A stretch of 64,000 bases of DNA from Phenylobacterium sp. (GTDB taxonomy: Bacteria > Pseudomonadota > Alphaproteobacteria > Caulobacterales > Caulobacteraceae): NCBI RefSeq assembly GCF_013822795.1, contig NZ_PNLB01000014.1:1-64000 (forward strand), written 5' to 3'. The notes beneath the pieces are model-generated. The model did not search any database and had not been told where the DNA came from. It saw nothing but the letters and a program-made list of their open reading frames with translations. Below, piece by piece: positions 63,192 to 64,000 of the stretch (positions within the stretch are counted from its first letter, which is position 1; each line of letters opens with the position of its first letter). Position numbers and translations under genes: made by a program.

Positions 63192-64000
63192 GATCCGGCT
63201 TCGATGGGCCCCGTCAATGCGGCCGCCGCATCCAGCCGCCGCTGCCCGCGCCAGGTCCAGGTACGCCAGTGCATCTGACGCACCGCCAGCTCGGCCTGCG
63301 TCCGGCGCTGCGCCGCCTGAACCTGGGCCGCCACGCCGGGCGGCAGCGGTCGGCGCGAGAGCTCGGTCAGCGGGACCAGCGCCGCCGGGCCCAGCTCGCG
63401 CAGATACGCGACGTCCAGGCTCGGACCACGCGGATCGCCGGTCGCCTCGCGCGCATGGCGCACGTTCCAGCTCGCCGCCACGGCGCCGATGTCGGCGATC
63501 GCCACGCCAGTCAGCACCACCGCCAGCGCCGCCGCATTGGCCCCGATCAGCCAGCTCGCGCTCTTCTCCCGCACCAGCCGCACGCAGATCAGCACCAGTC
63601 CCAGCCCGACCAGCGCCATCCAGATCAGCGCCGAGATCCGCAGCTGGGTCAGACCATAGGCCTCGACATAGTCGATCGTCCGCAGCGCGCTGGAGGCCAC
63701 CAGCAGCAAGTTCTGACCGACCCAGGCGATCACCAGCCAGCGCACCGCGCGGGACTGCGCCGCACCTGGCCGCAGGAAGACCAGCACGAAGCCGCCGGCC
63801 AGCAACGCGGTGACGATCAGCAGGTAGGCGCCGCGGTGCGCGTACTGCGCGAAGCTCACCCCCTCCGGCAGCGGCGCGCCGCTCCACAGGAAGGCCAGGT
63901 CGAGGGCGTTCTGCAGGGCGAACAGCGCGTTGAACACCACCAGTGAAAGGGTCACCGAGGCCGACGCCGTTCCCGGTCCGCGGCTGCGCCAGACCGGCAT
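63188..64000 (-). CDS. DUF4173 membrane protein, C-terminal part (cut by window edge)
   Basis: At least 270 residues visible; the start lies beyond the right edge. Several transmembrane segments: SVTLSLVVFNALFALQNALDLAFLW, AYLLIVTALLAGGFVLVFL, LIWMALVGLGLVLICVRL. The segment LPEGVSFAQYAHRGAYLLIVTALLAG is the landmark of DUF4173. It ends in an Arg/Gln-rich tail. It is the first visible gene of an operon with the response regulator (ATGA) and kinase, suggesting a membrane signal or its modulator. Confidence 0.85.
   Translation of the reverse strand: MPVWRSRGPGTASASVTLSLVVFNALFALQNALDLAFLWSGAPLPEGVSFAQYAHRGAYLLIVTALLAGGFVLVFLRPGAAQSRAVRWLVIAWVGQNLLLVASSALRTIDYVEAYGLTQLRISALIWMALVGLGLVLICVRLVREKSASWLIGANAAALAVVLTGVAIADIGAVAASWNVRHAREATGDPRGPSLDVAYLRELGPAALVPLTELSRRPLPPGVAAQVQAAQRRTQAELAVRQMHWRTWTWRGQRRLDAAAALTGPIEAGS

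Overview
The window is high-GC DNA from an alphaproteobacterium, most likely of the Caulobacteraceae (Caulobacter/Phenylobacterium type). The reasons are the conserved alphaproteobacterial order acnA / ccmAB..ccmCDG / yciB-ftsY-mtaB-dapF, a class I lysyl-tRNA synthetase, an Rsm22-family protein, a TonB receptor paired with a beta-propeller phytase, and dense coding with many 4-base ATGA/GTGA start-stop overlaps. I see no rRNA, tRNA, CRISPR array, insertion sequence, prophage or secretion island. This is chromosomal housekeeping and metabolic DNA with a distinctive set of intergenic repeats.

Layout. 1-12.9 kb: aconitase (cut by the window edge) divergent from cytochrome c maturation genes ccmA-ccmB, then, after three unrelated genes, ccmC-ccmD-ccmG. 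Next come a MarR regulator with a lysine-rich tail, yciB-ftsY, a TRIC-type channel, mtaB-dapF and a secreted prolyl oligopeptidase. 12.9-20 kb: a TonB receptor divergent from a lipoprotein phytase; a metal-type PadR regulator with a DUF2218 gene; and oxyR divergent from ahpC and ahpD with a readable OxyR site. 20-28 kb: Nudix hydrolase, a MocR regulator divergent from a flavin-binding PNPOx-like gene, murI, a TetR regulator with twin palindromic operators, and a Tat-exported M3 peptidase. 28-35 kb: a solitary DNA cytosine methyltransferase, then cysK, an FAD monooxygenase lacking a normal start codon, and vsr; then a MerR / acyl-CoA dehydrogenase / OsmC group. 35-45 kb: exported zinc metalloprotease, lysK, a lone PhnD lipoprotein, two hotdog thioesterases, a 35-residue membrane peptide gene, and the ligase-associated exonuclease with its ATP-dependent DNA ligase. 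45-64 kb: M28, M16 and S41 exported peptidases, acsA, an Rsm22-like gene, a quinone-oxidoreductase-like MDR enzyme, an Hsp70-like ATPase, the malic enzyme-phosphotransacetylase fusion, and a DUF4173 / response regulator / histidine kinase operon.

The strongest unexplained signal is a set of 15 intergenic palindromic elements of two related types (A and B), all between 12.9 and 56.8 kb. Every convergent gene pair separated by more than about 50 bases carries at least one, whereas convergent pairs with shorter gaps carry none. Stems vary in sequence while staying paired, which suggests selection on structure. I did not find a clear new multi-gene system. The other leads are regulatory pairings (PadR-DUF2218, TetR twin operators, MerR-acyl-CoA dehydrogenase), the FAD monooxygenase start problem, and the separated methyltransferase/vsr pair.
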